The notes under the pieces: generated by a model
Database searches by the model: none
What the model was told of the DNA's origin: nothing
The model's input: only the letters and a program-made list of their open reading frames with translations
Assembly (NCBI GenBank): GCA_964578485.1
Contig: CAZODA010000073.1
Span: 1-13,159 of the forward strand
Length of the DNA: 13,159 nt
DNA from: CAZODA01 sp964578485
GTDB lineage: Bacteria; Bacteroidota; Bacteroidia; Bacteroidales; Marinilabiliaceae
Direction: 5' to 3'
Position numbers and translations under genes: made by a program
Shown here: positions 1 through 7,853 of the stretch, one piece after another
Position numbering within the stretch: the stretch's first letter is position 1
Layout of the letters: each line of letters starts with the position of its first letter

Positions 1-568
1 TATGCAAAGCCATTTCACTGGTTCTTTTGCCAAAAATATCAATCCCATTACGTGCGTCATAATAATTTCTAAATCCAACTATATCATTTTCCCATGCAGG
101 ACCTTCCATTTGAAAAACAGCAGAAATAGTGGGGCTATCGGTTGACTTTAAACGTAAATCATTATTTGCCGACTCATAAGGAGGATTTACGCGTGCAAAC
201 CTAATAGCGGTCATTTTTGTAAATTCGGGTAATTCAGCAGGATCAATTGCTTTAAAATAAAACTGCTTAGTTTCATTTTGGTCAAAATCGGCAAGAAACA
301 CTAATTCATCCCAATTACCATCACCATCTAAATCATCAGTTTGAGAAACTAAAACCTCTCCATTCATATCAGTTACTAATACATCATAAAGAGATGATGA
401 TTCTTCTTTAATATATTCCTCAACTATGTCACGCGATAAAACTATTGCTTTCCCGGACACCGGTTCATTAAACGGATTACTCACCTTAAAAGAAAGATCT
501 TCAGATGGTTTACAAGAAAAAAATATTACTAATAAAAAACTTAATAAGGAATAATTGAAATATTTCAT
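1..568 (-). CDS. DUF4861 family lipoprotein, N-terminal 189 residues (cut by window edge)
   Basis: The frame opens at an ATG at 568 and runs off the left edge without a stop, so only the first 189 residues are visible. The N-terminus is a short lipoprotein signal: K2, a hydrophobic stretch at residues 8-17, then F-F-S-C with lipidated Cys19. A D-L-D-G-D-G-N-W-D-E segment (79-88) resembles a calcium-loop. The block G-P-A-W-E-N-D-x-V-G-F-R, followed by D-A-R-N-G-I-D-I-F-G-K (about 156-181), is what I recognise as the DUF4861 signature. DUF4861 proteins are secreted or surface proteins found in Bacteroidota polysaccharide-utilisation loci for uronate-containing glycans; I know no firmly established activity. 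It starts 33 bases after kduD on the same strand and is probably the next gene of that operon. The family call is from memory of motifs and the rest of the protein is unseen. Confidence 0.8.
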   Translation of the reverse strand, partial: MKYFNYSLLSFLLVIFFSCKPSEDLSFKVSNPFNEPVSGKAIVLSRDIVEEYIKEESSSLYDVLVTDMNGEVLVSQTDDLDGDGNWDELVFLADFDQNETKQFYFKAIDPAELPEFTKMTAIRFARVNPPYESANNDLRLKSTDSPTISAVFQMEGPAWENDIVGFRNYYDARNGIDIFGKRTSEMALH

Positions 569-601
569 AACAATGTAGTTTTAAATGAATTTAATAATTA
601 T

Positions 602-1399
602 TTAAATATCATTCTCGCCCTTTACATAGCCAAAATTAGCTAATATTCCTCCATCAACATACAATACATGGCCATTAACAAAATCACTTGCTTTTGAAGC
701 CAGAAAAAGAGCCGCATTACCAACGTCCTCAGGCTCGCCCCATCTACCGGCAGGTGTACGTGTCATTACCAAATCATTAAAAGGATGCCCACCCTCACGA
801 ATTGGAGCTGTTTGTGCTGTAGCAATATAGCCGGGTCCAATACCATTTACCTGAATATTGTATTTTGCCCATTCACAAGTCATATTTGCTGTTAACAACT
901 TTAATCCTCCCTTAGCAGAAGCATAAGCCGATACAGAATTACGACCATAAACACTCATCATAGAACACATATTGATAATCTTTCCGCTCCTTTTTTCAAT
1001 CATCTTTGGAGCTACCCTCTTTGAAACAATAAAAGGAGCAACCAAGTCAACATCAATAACCTCCTTATATTCAGCTACAGGCATATCTAATATGGGAATA
1101 CGCTTAATAATGCCGGCATTATTAACTAAAATGTCAATATCACCTACATTTTTTTCAATTTCAGAAATTCCTTTATCAACATCAGCCTCATTTGTAACAT
1201 CAAAAACAAGAGTATATACATCAATACCATCTTTGGAATATTCCTTAACACAGGCATCAAGTTTCTCTTGCGAAATATCATTCACGCAAACTTTTGCTCC
1301 TGCTTTTCCAAGAATTTTACCAATAGCCATCCCAATACCATGGGTACCACCGGTTACCAGGGCTACTTTCCCCGATAAATCAAATAATTGTTTAATCAT
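602..1399 (-). CDS. kduD: SDR dehydrogenase, KduD-like (2-dehydro-3-deoxy-D-gluconate 5-dehydrogenase / gluconate 5-dehydrogenase type)
   Basis: A 265-residue classical short-chain dehydrogenase. The Rossmann motif T-G-G-T-H-G-I-G is at 16-23, N-N-A-G at 93-96, and the catalytic Ser146, Tyr159 and Lys163 have the standard 13- and 4-residue spacings. The C-terminal segment F-V-N-G-H-V-L-Y-V-D-G-G closes the fold. In its family this cytoplasmic enzyme reduces 2,5-diketo-3-deoxygluconate (DK-II) to KDG with NAD(P)H. The sequence also resembles the Bacteroidota proteins commonly named gluconate 5-dehydrogenase, so homology alone leaves the substrate open. Its place 20 bases after kdgF and just beyond kduI argues for the KduD role. 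Asn40-Asp41 after the second beta strand does not clearly settle NADH versus NADPH. A 158-residue open frame on the opposite strand is a coding shadow. Confidence 0.9.
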   Translation of the reverse strand: MIKQLFDLSGKVALVTGGTHGIGMAIGKILGKAGAKVCVNDISQEKLDACVKEYSKDGIDVYTLVFDVTNEADVDKGISEIEKNVGDIDILVNNAGIIKRIPILDMPVAEYKEVIDVDLVAPFIVSKRVAPKMIEKRSGKIINMCSMMSVYGRNSVSAYASAKGGLKLLTANMTCEWAKYNIQVNGIGPGYIATAQTAPIREGGHPFNDLVMTRTPAGRWGEPEDVGNAALFLASKASDFVNGHVLYVDGGILANFGYVKGENDI

Positions 1400-1419
1400 C
1401 GTTGTAATTGTTTGTATAG

Positions 1420-1764
1420 TTAAATATAATCTTCACGTAATGGTGTGAAACAGTCAATAAGACGAACATGCTTTGTTAACCTCTGTATAGTGTGAGGCAA
1501 ATCAGACTTCATCGCAAACATATCTCCCTTTTTCAAGTGTACCGGCTTTTCATCTCCGGCGAAAAGCAACAATTCGCCTTCTGCCACAAAAGAAACCTGC
1601 TCGTGAACATGATGATGAAAAGGATCGGGAGAAGTGGTGGGGCCGTCATAAAAATCGACCACCACCAACATTAAATTACCGGTATTTATAATACGACGTT
1701 CTATGCCCTCTGCTACCTTAGTAACAACAGCATCATCATATTTTATCCAATAATTAAGCGCCAT
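1420..1764 (-). CDS. kdgF: KdgF-like cupin, unsaturated uronate linearisation
   Basis: A 114-residue single-domain cupin, the usual size of KdgF. The first cupin motif is the His-rich stretch H50-H-H-V-H-E-Q56 followed by the conserved glycine of A-E-G; the second is the G-D-M-F segment at 80-83 leading to P-H at 90-91. H50, H52, Q56 and H91 are the likely metal ligands by analogy with KdgF. KdgF speeds the ring opening of 4,5-unsaturated uronates, the non-reducing-end products of lyases and unsaturated glucuronidases, to 5-keto-4-deoxyuronate, the substrate of KduI. Only one base separates its ATG from the kduI stop, so the two are very probably translationally coupled. It carries no signal peptide and should be cytoplasmic. 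Small cupins are hard to assign by sequence alone; the coupling to kduI carries most of the weight. Confidence 0.88.
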   Translation of the reverse strand: MALNYWIKYDDAVVTKVAEGIERRIINTGNLMLVVVDFYDGPTTSPDPFHHHVHEQVSFVAEGELLLFAGDEKPVHLKKGDMFAMKSDLPHTIQRLTKHVRLIDCFTPLREDYI

Positions 1765-1765
1765 A

Positions 1766-2602
1766 TTATTTCATATCAATAGGTGCGCATACATCCATAT
1801 CGCCATAATCAAGATTCTCACCGGCCATACCCCAAATAAACACATAATTGGAAGTTCCGGCACCACTATGAATACTCCAAGCCGGTGAAATAACAGCCTG
1901 CTCATTTTTCATCCAAATATGACGAGTCTCATCAGTTTGTCCCATAAAATGACATACTACCTGATCTTCAGGAACTTCAAAATAAAAATATGCCTCCATC
2001 CTGCGATTGTGAGTATGAACAGGCATGGTATTCCATACACTACCGGGCTTTAATTCGGTCATACCCATTTGTAACTGACAGGTTTCTACAACACTATTAA
2101 CCAAAAGCTTATTTATCTGACGATGGTTTGAAGCCTCAAGACTTCCTAATACAGCCACATCAGCGTCAGCCAAGGTTACTATTTTGTTGGGAAACTTCTT
2201 ATGCGCAGGAGCAGAGTTCATATATAATTTTGCAGGCTTAGACTTATCTTCCGAAATAACTGTTATCTCTTTATTACCCTGACCCAAATAAAGTGCTTCC
2301 TTATAAGCAAGCTTATACTCTTCATTATCAGCCTTAACAATAGCAGGACCACCAACATTGATGATACCAAGCTCACGACGCTCTAAAAAATAGTCGGCCT
2401 TTAATTCATCAAAAGGCTCAATTTTAAGACCCTTAGTATCAGGCATGGCTCCTCCAACAATAAGACGATCATACATTGAATAAACCATTTTAACTTCCCC
2501 GGAAACAAAAAGATCCTCAATCAAAAATTCTTTGCGTAGTTTTTCTGTGTCATAATTTTTTACATCAGCCGGATGTGCGGCATACCTTAATTCCCATTTC
2601 AT
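1766..2602 (-). CDS. kduI: 5-keto-4-deoxyuronate isomerase (4-deoxy-L-threo-5-hexosulose-uronate ketol-isomerase)
   Basis: At 278 residues it has exactly the usual KduI length. The zinc-binding cupin site is fully present: H196-T-H198, E203 and H245, the same numbers as in the characterised E. coli enzyme. It converts 5-keto-4-deoxyuronate (DK-I) to 2,5-diketo-3-deoxygluconate (DK-II), between KdgF and KduD, in the cytoplasm. The N-terminus (M-K-W-E-L-R-Y, then residues E29-G51) follows the family pattern, so the ATG at 2602 is secure. It lies 100 bases downstream of the BNR_4 gene, long enough to hold its own AT-rich promoter, although I see no convincing promoter boxes. KduI with KduD points to lyase products of pectin, ulvan or glycosaminoglycans. 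Alginate catabolism usually uses a DEH reductase instead. Confidence 0.97.
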   Translation of the reverse strand: MKWELRYAAHPADVKNYDTEKLRKEFLIEDLFVSGEVKMVYSMYDRLIVGGAMPDTKGLKIEPFDELKADYFLERRELGIINVGGPAIVKADNEEYKLAYKEALYLGQGNKEITVISEDKSKPAKLYMNSAPAHKKFPNKIVTLADADVAVLGSLEASNHRQINKLLVNSVVETCQLQMGMTELKPGSVWNTMPVHTHNRRMEAYFYFEVPEDQVVCHFMGQTDETRHIWMKNEQAVISPAWSIHSGAGTSNYVFIWGMAGENLDYGDMDVCAPIDMK

Positions 2603-2702
2603 AATTTTCTATTTTTAATTATTAAACATAAATTTATATAAATATTCTCTCCTATTTTCTTAAGTATTTAAAATACTACAATTCATCTCATTAATCAAGT
2701 AT

Positions 2703-4037
2703 TTAATTCAGACCTATATAACGATTTAGCTCATCTGATGAAAGCTGAAACACTTTAACAACTTGTGGTTCCATATCCTCGTAACGTTCATTACCTTCTC
2801 CCTGACCTACTTTTTGAGTAAAAAGACTGAGAATGCCACGATGACGCCATAATTCAGTATCAAAAGATGGTTCCCATTGCCCTAATTCCAATTCACCAAC
2901 TACCCAACTTTTCCACTGCATTTGCGAAGCGGTATTAGCAGAAGCTATTACTACATGATTATCCTCTTCGGCATCCCTGTAAATTAAATAAAAACGGTTT
3001 TCTTCATTATTTGATAAGGATAGTAATTGTGGCCTACTAACGGGTATGCGCCTGGTACCTCCTCCCGACAATGAAAAAGGAAGAGTACGTTCAGTTGCCT
3101 GAGAAACATGCCATTGCATCCCATTGTGATAAACCACAAAAAACTGAGTAACACTATCGCCGGGAGCAGTCCAATAACTAGCAAGAGCCGGATTACCATT
3201 TGAATCAGTAGTCATAGACGTTTGATTAATTAAATTACTGTTCATCGGAATCTCTAATATAACTTCTGAACCTTCATAAGTTATAGGAACTTCTAATTCA
3301 CTACCGCTTGAAGAAAACCAAGAATACCCACCATCAACTGAACGTGCATAACAAAGATTATGGTTTGTTGATACATCCCAACTATCTCTCCACACATATG
3401 AAACATGAATATATCCTTCATTATCAACTGCCATTTGCCAATAGGCATTACGTTTCCCACCTCCACTAATCAAATTATCCTGTATCCTCAACCATTTTTT
3501 CTCCTCAGGGAAATATCTGTTAAGAACCATATTACCATCGCCTGAGCCTCCATAACGATATGCAAAATACATCCCTCCATCAGGTAAAGCATAAAACTCG
3601 GGGTAGGATACAAAATTATCTTCCAGAGTTCCAATCATTGAAGTTTTTGGACCTAAGAGCAAACTGCCAGGCTCAACAGAACGTGCATAATTCAAGGGTC
3701 CATCATGATGGTCCCAAGCAATATGCAAAAAACCGTCACCATCAACCATGATACTAATAATATTGTGTGCATCCCAAACATTACCTTTATATCCGGTAGT
3801 ATGTAATTCCCATTTGTTACTGCCATGCTGTCGTTTACCCAAAACAACCTGTCCTAAACTGTCATAATATGAAATATACTGATAATGAGAATCTGATACA
3901 AGAGAGTTTTTTCTGAAAATAGTAGCATTAACAGAAGTCTTTGACCAAGCATAATCTATTTCAGATATTAACTTTCTTTTTTCACAAGAGGAAAAAAGAA
4001 TAATAAAAATTAATGATAAGCTTAAAAAAAATCTCAT
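2703..4037 (-). CDS. BNR_4 repeat beta-propeller lipoprotein, candidate polysaccharide lyase (PL24/PL25-like) or glycan-binding protein
   Basis: A 444-residue exported protein. Residues 1-18 form a lipoprotein signal (R2, hydrophobic 3-15, F-S-S-C with Cys18). The rest looks like a seven-bladed propeller of the BNR_4 family: the hallmark D89-A-H91-N with I-M-V-D-G-D-G-F-L-H-I-A-W and D-H-H111-D-G-P-L-N-Y-A-R-S, then F-A-Y-R-Y-G-G-S-G-D-G (158-168) with L-N-R-Y, and an Asp-box S-V-D-G-G-Y-S-W (233-240). From memory, ulvan lyases of PL24 and PL25 have this fold and a pair of catalytic histidines; PL25 has them 20 residues apart, as H91 and H111 are here. A lyase on a uronate polymer would feed the kdgF/kduI/kduD genes downstream. 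Catalysis is not proven, because many BNR_4 proteins are uncharacterised. It begins 29 bases after the lacI stop, so co-transcription is likely. Confidence 0.82.
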   Translation of the reverse strand: MRFFLSLSLIFIILFSSCEKRKLISEIDYAWSKTSVNATIFRKNSLVSDSHYQYISYYDSLGQVVLGKRQHGSNKWELHTTGYKGNVWDAHNIISIMVDGDGFLHIAWDHHDGPLNYARSVEPGSLLLGPKTSMIGTLEDNFVSYPEFYALPDGGMYFAYRYGGSGDGNMVLNRYFPEEKKWLRIQDNLISGGGKRNAYWQMAVDNEGYIHVSYVWRDSWDVSTNHNLCYARSVDGGYSWFSSSGSELEVPITYEGSEVILEIPMNSNLINQTSMTTDSNGNPALASYWTAPGDSVTQFFVVYHNGMQWHVSQATERTLPFSLSGGGTRRIPVSRPQLLSLSNNEENRFYLIYRDAEEDNHVVIASANTASQMQWKSWVVGELELGQWEPSFDTELWRHRGILSLFTQKVGQGEGNERYEDMEPQVVKVFQLSSDELNRYIGLN

Positions 4038-4066
4038 AAAGCTCTTATATTTATTAGTATATAACT

Positions 4067-5092
4067 TTAATTAAATTTTTGTATATCTCCTTTTATGGAG
4101 GAAGCTCTCACAAGCAACCTGACAGGGATAAGTTCCTCATGAGAAAATGAATGCTTGCTGTTTATAGCATTTATTAATGCTTGTGCTGTAGTATGACCCA
4201 TATCATAAGCATTTTGTTCGACAGAGGTTAGCTTAGGTGTTAACAAACCTGCAAAAGGCTCATTAGCAAAACCTATTACTCCAATGTCATCAGGAACCTT
4301 AAGATTAACAGACTCTATAGCCTGAATAGCACCAATTGCCGAATAATCACCGGCACAAAAAATTGCATCAACCTCACCCTTCTCCAAAAGAACTAAAGTA
4401 CTCTCATAACCACTTTCTTGAGTAATTGAATTTTCAAAAACCCAATCGTCGCGAAAAGAAATAGAAGCATCGTCCAAAGCATATTTGTAACCCATATATC
4501 GCTGATGATAAACATTAACCTTTAAAGATCCGGTTAAATGACCAATAGCAGTATAGCCACTTTTTATCAAATGCTTTACAGCCATATGACCACCGGTGAA
4601 ATTATCATTGATAATTCTGGGACCGGGAACCAAATCAATAACCCTGTCAAACTGAACCAAAGGAACACCTAAACGAGTTGCCCTGATCATATGGTCATAA
4701 TTTAAAGTTTCAAGTGAATGAGACATAATAATACCGGCTACACGATTTTTAATGAAAACCTCAATTGCCTGAATCTCCTTTTCAAGTTTCTCATGACTCT
4801 GAACAATCAACAAATTAAATCCTGCAGGATTTAATACCTCCTCTACTGCACTGATAACATGACTAAAGAAATGACGATTAATTCGTGGAACCAACATGCC
4901 AATGGTATCACTCCTGCCCTTTCGCAAAGAAGCTGCAACAACATTAGGCTGATAACCCAACTTTTCAGCCATCTCACGAACCCTCCTACGAGTCTCTTCA
5001 CTAACCCTCGAACTCCCTGATAATGCTCTTGATACAGTCGATGGCGTTACACCCAAGGCAGTCGCAATATCAATTATGGTAACTCGCTTCAT
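4067..5092 (-). CDS. LacI/GalR family transcriptional regulator of the uronate locus
   Basis: A 341-residue LacI-family protein of normal length. Residues 2-26 hold the helix-turn-helix (V-T-I-I-D-I-A-x-x-L-G-V-T-P-S-T-V-S-R-A-L). The hinge helix is at about 50-59 (N-V-V-A-A-S-L-R-K-G) with the minor-groove Leu56, and the effector-binding domain starts with D-T-I-G-M-L-V-P at about 62. Such regulators usually bind a palindrome centred on CpG and release it when a sugar or sugar acid binds. Two such palindromes lie in the intergenic region with divergent uxaC, one of them 33 bases in front of this gene. Its position between the two uronate arms suggests KDG, DK-II or a uronate as effector; that is inference. 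Co-transcription with the BNR_4 and kdu genes would make the arm autoregulated. Confidence 0.93.
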   Translation of the reverse strand: MKRVTIIDIATALGVTPSTVSRALSGSSRVSEETRRRVREMAEKLGYQPNVVAASLRKGRSDTIGMLVPRINRHFFSHVISAVEEVLNPAGFNLLIVQSHEKLEKEIQAIEVFIKNRVAGIIMSHSLETLNYDHMIRATRLGVPLVQFDRVIDLVPGPRIINDNFTGGHMAVKHLIKSGYTAIGHLTGSLKVNVYHQRYMGYKYALDDASISFRDDWVFENSITQESGYESTLVLLEKGEVDAIFCAGDYSAIGAIQAIESVNLKVPDDIGVIGFANEPFAGLLTPKLTSVEQNAYDMGHTTAQALINAINSKHSFSHEELIPVRLLVRASSIKGDIQKFN

Positions 5093-5124
5093 CGTAAATA
5101 TATCTCTTTAATTCAACAAAAATA

Positions 5125-5140
5125 CAAACGTTTGCGCAAA
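5125..5140. promoter_or_regulatory. Candidate LacI-family operator: overlapping palindromes upstream of lacI
   Basis: CAAACGTTTG at 5125-5134 is a perfect 10-base palindrome with the central CpG usual for LacI-family operators. It overlaps a second perfect palindrome, TTTGCGCAAA, at 5131-5140. The site is 33 bases upstream of the lacI start. Read on the minus strand, it supplies a TTTG (5128-5125) 22 bases ahead of TATATTTA (5102-5095), a weak match to a Bacteroidota promoter. An operator here would block that promoter and give autorepression. Binding by this particular regulator is inferred. Confidence 0.5.
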
Positions 5141-5317
5141 AAACACAATTCTTTGACATTTGTTTTTCATTTTTTTTTATCCGCTAAAGTTAAATGCTAT
5201 TATTTTAAAAATTTTCAAGCAATCACTGTGAAAGTTAACATCCCATTGTAATACTATCAGTTAAGATAGACAACTTAGGCAAAATAAAAAATTTAACATA
5301 TAAATTATCCTTAATTA

Positions 5318-5349
5318 TTTGGAAAAATCTTCGAGCCTTCATATCTTCG
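5318..5349 (+). promoter_or_regulatory. uxaC: Candidate Bacteroidota-type promoter of the uxaC operon
   Basis: TTTG at 5318-5321 serves as the -33 box. After a 20-base spacer comes TATCTTCG at 5342-5349, one base off the Bacteroidota -7 consensus TAnnTTTG. The transcription start would fall just after 5349, leaving a leader of roughly 20 bases before the ATG at 5375. The rest of the 282-base lacI-uxaC intergenic region is AT-rich, with a T-run at about 5171-5178 and a small inverted repeat CTATC/GATAG at 5254-5269; I see no further gene or RNA in it. Confidence 0.5.
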
Positions 5350-5352
5350 TGT

Positions 5353-5362
5353 TCGTTAACGA
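5353..5362. promoter_or_regulatory. Palindrome at the predicted uxaC transcription start, candidate operator
   Basis: TCGTTAACGA is a perfect 10-base palindrome beginning four bases after the candidate -7 box and 12 bases before the uxaC start codon, a position where a bound repressor would block initiation. It differs from the palindrome upstream of lacI (its centre is TTAA rather than ACGT), so it may belong to another regulator, or be a weaker site or chance. Confidence 0.35.
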
Positions 5363-5374
5363 CAATTTTTAGTT

Positions 5375-6769
5375 ATGGCACATTTTATTCATCAGGATTT
5401 TGCCTTGGAAGGCAAAACAGCAAAGAAACTTTACCACAATTACGCTGAGAACTTAGCTATTGTAGATTTTCACTGTCATTTATCACCAAAATTGATAGCT
5501 GAAGACCTTAAGTTTGAAAATCTGGGGCAAATATGGCTCGAAGGTGATCATTACAAATGGAGAGCTATGCGAACAAACGGTGTGGATGAAGTTTATTGTA
5601 CAGGCGACGTTTCTTTTCGTGAGAAATTTCAAAAGTGGGCGGAAACTGTTCCACATACTATTGGGAACCCTCTTCATCACTGGACTCATCTTGAATTAGC
5701 AAGATACTTTGGTATTTATGATCTGCTATCTGAGAAAAATGCAGAATACATTTATAACAAAGCCAGTGAAATGCTTCAACAAGACGATTTCAGCACACAA
5801 AACTTACTAAAAAAAATGAAGGTTGAAGTCGTGGGAACTACGGATGATCCTATTGATGATTTAAAATATCATCATGAACTAAAAAACTTTAATATTAAAA
5901 TAAGACCCACCTTCAGACCCGACAATGTTATCAAAACAGAAAATATTGAAGTTTTCAATGAATATATAAATAAACTTGAAAACGTTTCGGGTCAAACAAT
6001 TAAAAGCATTGACGATTTAATTGCAGCATTAGATCTGCGCCACGACTTTTTTGATAAGGCAGGCTGTAAGGCCTCAGATCACGGGCTTGATAAAATGTAT
6101 TATATCGAAGGTTTTCAGGATGTAGCCGGAAAAGCATTTGAAAAAATACGCAATGGACAGCAATTAACAGAGCAGGAAACAGAAGGATACCGAACTTTTA
6201 TAATGCTCGAATTATGTAAAATGAATCATAAAAGAGGCTGGGTACAACAATTTCACCTCGGGGCTATACGCAACAATAACACTTTGATGTTAAAACAGCT
6301 GGGACCTGATACAGGATTTGATTCCATAGGCAATCCACAGGATGCAATCAAAATTTCTAAATTTTTAGACCAATTAAATTTAGAAGACAAACTTGCTAAA
6401 ACAATACTCTATAATCTTAATCCCAGTGATAATGAAATGTTCATTACTATGCTGGGAAACTTTCAGGATGGTAAAATCCCGGGAAAAATACAATATGGAG
6501 CAGCTTGGTGGTTTTTAGATCAAAAAACAGGAATGGAAAAACATTTCAAAGATTTATCAGCACTGGGCTTGCTAACCCGCTTCGTTGGAATGGTAACAGA
6601 TTCAAGAAGTTTCCTATCATATCCAAGACATGAATATTTCCGCAGAATACTATGCAACCATCTTGGAAAAGAAGTGGATACCGGAATGATTCCCAATGAC
6701 CAAGAACTACTAAAAAATGTAATAGAAGATATTTGCTATTACAATGCAATAAATTATTTTGAATTTTAA
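5375..6769 (+). CDS. uxaC: Glucuronate isomerase (uronate isomerase)
   Basis: A 464-residue protein close to the usual UxaC length of about 470. It has the amidohydrolase-fold metal motif D31-F-H33-C-H35, the family block G-D-H-Y-K-W-R-A-M-R-T-N-G (57-69), V-G-T-T-D-D-P-I-D, R-G-W-V-Q-Q-F-H-L-G-A-I-R-N-N-N, and near the end M-V-T-D-S-R-S-F-L-S-Y-P-R-H-E-Y-F-R-R-I-L-C. Most of these match the E. coli enzyme as I recall it almost residue for residue. It interconverts D-glucuronate and D-fructuronate (and galacturonate/tagaturonate) in the cytoplasm, the first step of the saturated-uronate branch. It is the first gene of the plus-strand arm and is divergent from lacI. Its start is well placed, because the N-terminal F-x-x-Q-D-F pattern is conserved in the family. 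Confidence 0.98.
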   Translation: MAHFIHQDFALEGKTAKKLYHNYAENLAIVDFHCHLSPKLIAEDLKFENLGQIWLEGDHYKWRAMRTNGVDEVYCTGDVSFREKFQKWAETVPHTIGNPLHHWTHLELARYFGIYDLLSEKNAEYIYNKASEMLQQDDFSTQNLLKKMKVEVVGTTDDPIDDLKYHHELKNFNIKIRPTFRPDNVIKTENIEVFNEYINKLENVSGQTIKSIDDLIAALDLRHDFFDKAGCKASDHGLDKMYYIEGFQDVAGKAFEKIRNGQQLTEQETEGYRTFIMLELCKMNHKRGWVQQFHLGAIRNNNTLMLKQLGPDTGFDSIGNPQDAIKISKFLDQLNLEDKLAKTILYNLNPSDNEMFITMLGNFQDGKIPGKIQYGAAWWFLDQKTGMEKHFKDLSALGLLTRFVGMVTDSRSFLSYPRHEYFRRILCNHLGKEVDTGMIPNDQELLKNVIEDICYYNAINYFEF

Positions 6770-6800
6770 ATAAAAACAAAACCTATAAAAATTATAATAA

Positions 6801-7838
6801 ATGGCACCAAAAGTTATTTGTTTTGGAGAAATAATGTTGAGATTATCCACTCCGAGATATTTGAGATTTTCACAAGCAAATTCATTTGATCTATGCTACG
6901 GAGGAGGAGAAGCAAACGTTGCAGCCTCATTGGCAAATTATGGAATTGATGCAGCCTTTGTTACTGCACTCCCCAAAAACGATCTCGGAAGAGCTTGCAT
7001 GATGGACCTGAAAAAATATAACATCGATACTTCATTTATCCGATATGAAGGAGAACGACTGGGTATCTACTTCCTTGAAACAGGAGCTGTTGCTCGTGCA
7101 AGCAAAGTGGTTTACGATCGTGCTTATTCTGCTTTTTCACAAGTAAAAAAAGGACAATTTAACTGGGATGAAATTCTTGAAGGAGCTACATGGTTCCATT
7201 GGACAGGAATTACACCGGCCGTTTCGCAAGGTGCAGCCGATGTTTGCCTTGAAGCTATTGAAGCGGCTAACAAAAAAGGAATTACAGTATCTTGCGACTT
7301 AAACTACAGAAAAAATCTCTGGAACTATGGAAAAACTGCTCAAGAAGTTATGCCGGCACTTGTTGCAGGCTGTGACATAGTTTTAGGAAATGAAGAAGAT
7401 GCTGAAATGGTTCTCGGTATTAAACCGGAAGGAGTTGATATAACCGGTGGACATGTTGAAGCTGAAGCATACAGAAGTGTTTCGCAACAAATTATGAAAC
7501 AATATCCACGCGTTAAAAAAGTCATTACAACCCTGCGCGGTAGTATTAGTGCAAATCATAATTCATGGTCGGGCGTTCTCTATGATGGAAAAGAACTTTT
7601 TGTTGCTCCAACATATCAAATAACCCATATTGTTGATCGTGTTGGAGGTGGAGACTCCTTTATGGGAGGACTTATATACGGACTCTTAACTTTCAAAGGA
7701 GACGATGAAAAAGCATTACGTTTCGGAACTGCAGCATCTTGCCTAAAACATACTGTCCATGGCGACTTCAATCAAGTTACTATTGATGAAGTAGAAAAGC
7801 TAATGGGTGGGGATGCATCAGGAAGAGTTTCCAGATAA
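6801..7838 (+). CDS. kdgK: 2-keto-3-deoxygluconate kinase (PfkB family)
   Basis: A 345-residue PfkB/ribokinase-fold enzyme. The substrate-side motif G34-G-G-E-A-N-V-A-A-S is intact, V-V-Y-D-R-A-Y-S-A at 103-111 matches the KDG-kinase-type substrate loop, D-L-N-Y-R is at 166-170, G-N-E-E-D at 196-200, and the ATP/anion-hole signature D-R-V-G-G-G-D285 carries the catalytic aspartate. It phosphorylates KDG to 2-keto-3-deoxy-6-phosphogluconate, the point where the kdu branch and the uxa/uxu branch meet. It follows uxaC by 31 bases and precedes the aldolase gene, from which an 86-base gap with a long hairpin separates it. A related but clearly diverged kinase is encoded at 9503-10576; this copy is the more canonical KdgK. 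Confidence 0.93.
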   Translation: MAPKVICFGEIMLRLSTPRYLRFSQANSFDLCYGGGEANVAASLANYGIDAAFVTALPKNDLGRACMMDLKKYNIDTSFIRYEGERLGIYFLETGAVARASKVVYDRAYSAFSQVKKGQFNWDEILEGATWFHWTGITPAVSQGAADVCLEAIEAANKKGITVSCDLNYRKNLWNYGKTAQEVMPALVAGCDIVLGNEEDAEMVLGIKPEGVDITGGHVEAEAYRSVSQQIMKQYPRVKKVITTLRGSISANHNSWSGVLYDGKELFVAPTYQITHIVDRVGGGDSFMGGLIYGLLTFKGDDEKALRFGTAASCLKHTVHGDFNQVTIDEVEKLMGGDASGRVSR

Positions 7839-7853
7839 AGCTTAAAAGTTTTT

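Noticed and set aside
972..1448. A 158-codon plus-strand open frame over kduD
   Set aside because: It overlaps a well-supported SDR gene on the other strand and its translation is low-complexity Ser/Thr/Ile-rich shadow sequence.
2663..2677. Perfect inverted repeat AGTATTT-A-AAATACT between the BNR_4 gene and kduI
   Set aside because: It is made almost only of A and T in very AT-rich DNA, has a one-base centre that cannot form an RNA loop, and lacks the CpG centre of a LacI-type operator. It could be an operator but chance is as likely.
5978..5988. An AAACGTTT palindrome inside uxaC resembling the core of the lacI-side operator
   Set aside because: Only eight bases match, it lies within conserved coding sequence, and such short matches also occur elsewhere in the window.
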